Positions 63,751 to 64,000 of a stretch of 64,000 bases of DNA are shown in pieces. A program made the position numbers and the translations under genes. The notes beneath the pieces were generated by a model. The model made no database searches, was not told the origin of the DNA, and saw only the letters and a list, made by a program, of their open reading frames with translations. How positions within the stretch are numbered: position 1 is the stretch's first letter; the number at the start of each line of letters is the position of its first letter. The stretch is from Corynebacterium sp. GTDB lineage: Bacteria > Actinomycetota > Actinomycetes > Mycobacteriales > Mycobacteriaceae. The stretch covers positions 44,176-108,175 of the forward strand of contig JAUMZY010000004.1 of NCBI GenBank assembly GCA_030527885.1, written 5' to 3'.

Positions 63751-64000
63751 TTGCCACCAAAGGTCACTGACACCCGCACTCCTGCCGAACCCTTGCACGC
63801 AGTGGAAGCCGAAACCGCCGCCGCAGCCCGTAGAGTAGTTGCGTCCTATGCGGAAAATTTTCTCGACGGTGTGACGTTGATGTGCATGCTGGGGGTTGAG
63901 CCAGAAGGGCTGAAATACAAGCCTGTGTATGCCGAATACGCAGATACGCTTGCTCCGAAGAAAACCACTAAGCGCACCAAAAAAACCACCAAGAAGGCTG
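63751..64000 (+). CDS. Lys/Thr-rich protein, partial at right edge
   Basis: 83 codons visible. The TTG start is set by AAGGAGG ten bases upstream; the only nearby ATG is out of frame. It begins PPKVTDTRTPAEPLHAVEAE and ends in KKTTKRTKKTTKKA, a basic repeat common in nucleic-acid-binding or cell-surface tails. I do not recognise the family. It runs off the window. Confidence 0.7.
   Translation, partial: MPPKVTDTRTPAEPLHAVEAETAAAARRVVASYAENFLDGVTLMCMLGVEPEGLKYKPVYAEYADTLAPKKTTKRTKKTTKKA

Overview
The window is a chromosomal segment of a Corynebacterium or very close relative. The evidence is the ESX/type VII secretion core proteins (EccC, EccD), a mycothiol synthase (MshD), DUF5979-type surface proteins, an ActA-type CoA transferase, ThrE exporters, CgmA/CgmR, and a purine gene order (purM, purF, purL, purQ, purS, purC, purB, purD, then a HIT protein and a PhoRS-like two-component pair) that I remember from C. 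glutamicum. I cannot name the species.

Layout. 1-4.1 kb: divergent eccC (running off the left edge) and eccD. 4.1-7.5 kb: a decayed block with a small membrane gene, then on the minus strand a nuclease-fold toxin remnant followed by three tandem paralogues resembling an immunity gene array; every one of the four is broken. 7.6-11.3 kb: a four-gene ABC importer for quaternary-amine osmolytes. 12-16.2 kb: a broken DUF1707-type gene, a secreted beta-helix protein and actA. 16.5-28.9 kb: dusB, two unrecognised genes, a 1149-residue cell-wall-anchored adhesin, mshD, an LmeA-like protein, a lipid kinase, a nitrobindin-like protein, a PabC-like lyase, YgfZ and a DUF3073 protein.

29-50 kb carries all the purine biosynthesis genes listed above. 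They are interleaved with an SCP-like protein, a double-hotdog thioesterase, a broken hemolysin III gene, a glutathione-peroxidase-like protein without its cysteine, oligopeptidase B, a TetR regulator, an aminotransferase and a second surface adhesin. 50-57 kb: HIT protein, PhoRS-like sensor and regulator, cgmA-cgmR with a recognisable operator, a UMF1-type transporter and a ThrE paralogue. 57-64 kb: secreted proteins of unknown role, a broken MFS gene cut off beside a tRNA-Thr gene, thrE, and the start of a Lys/Thr-rich protein.

Two things stand out. First, a 10-12 base word, GCTT(T/G)TCGACG(C), occurs 20 times on both strands, in coding and non-coding DNA; chance would give well under one. 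Second, about seven genes carry stops or frameshifts, several of them single-base nonsense changes that indel-type sequencing error does not readily explain, while housekeeping genes are intact. Both are reported as findings.
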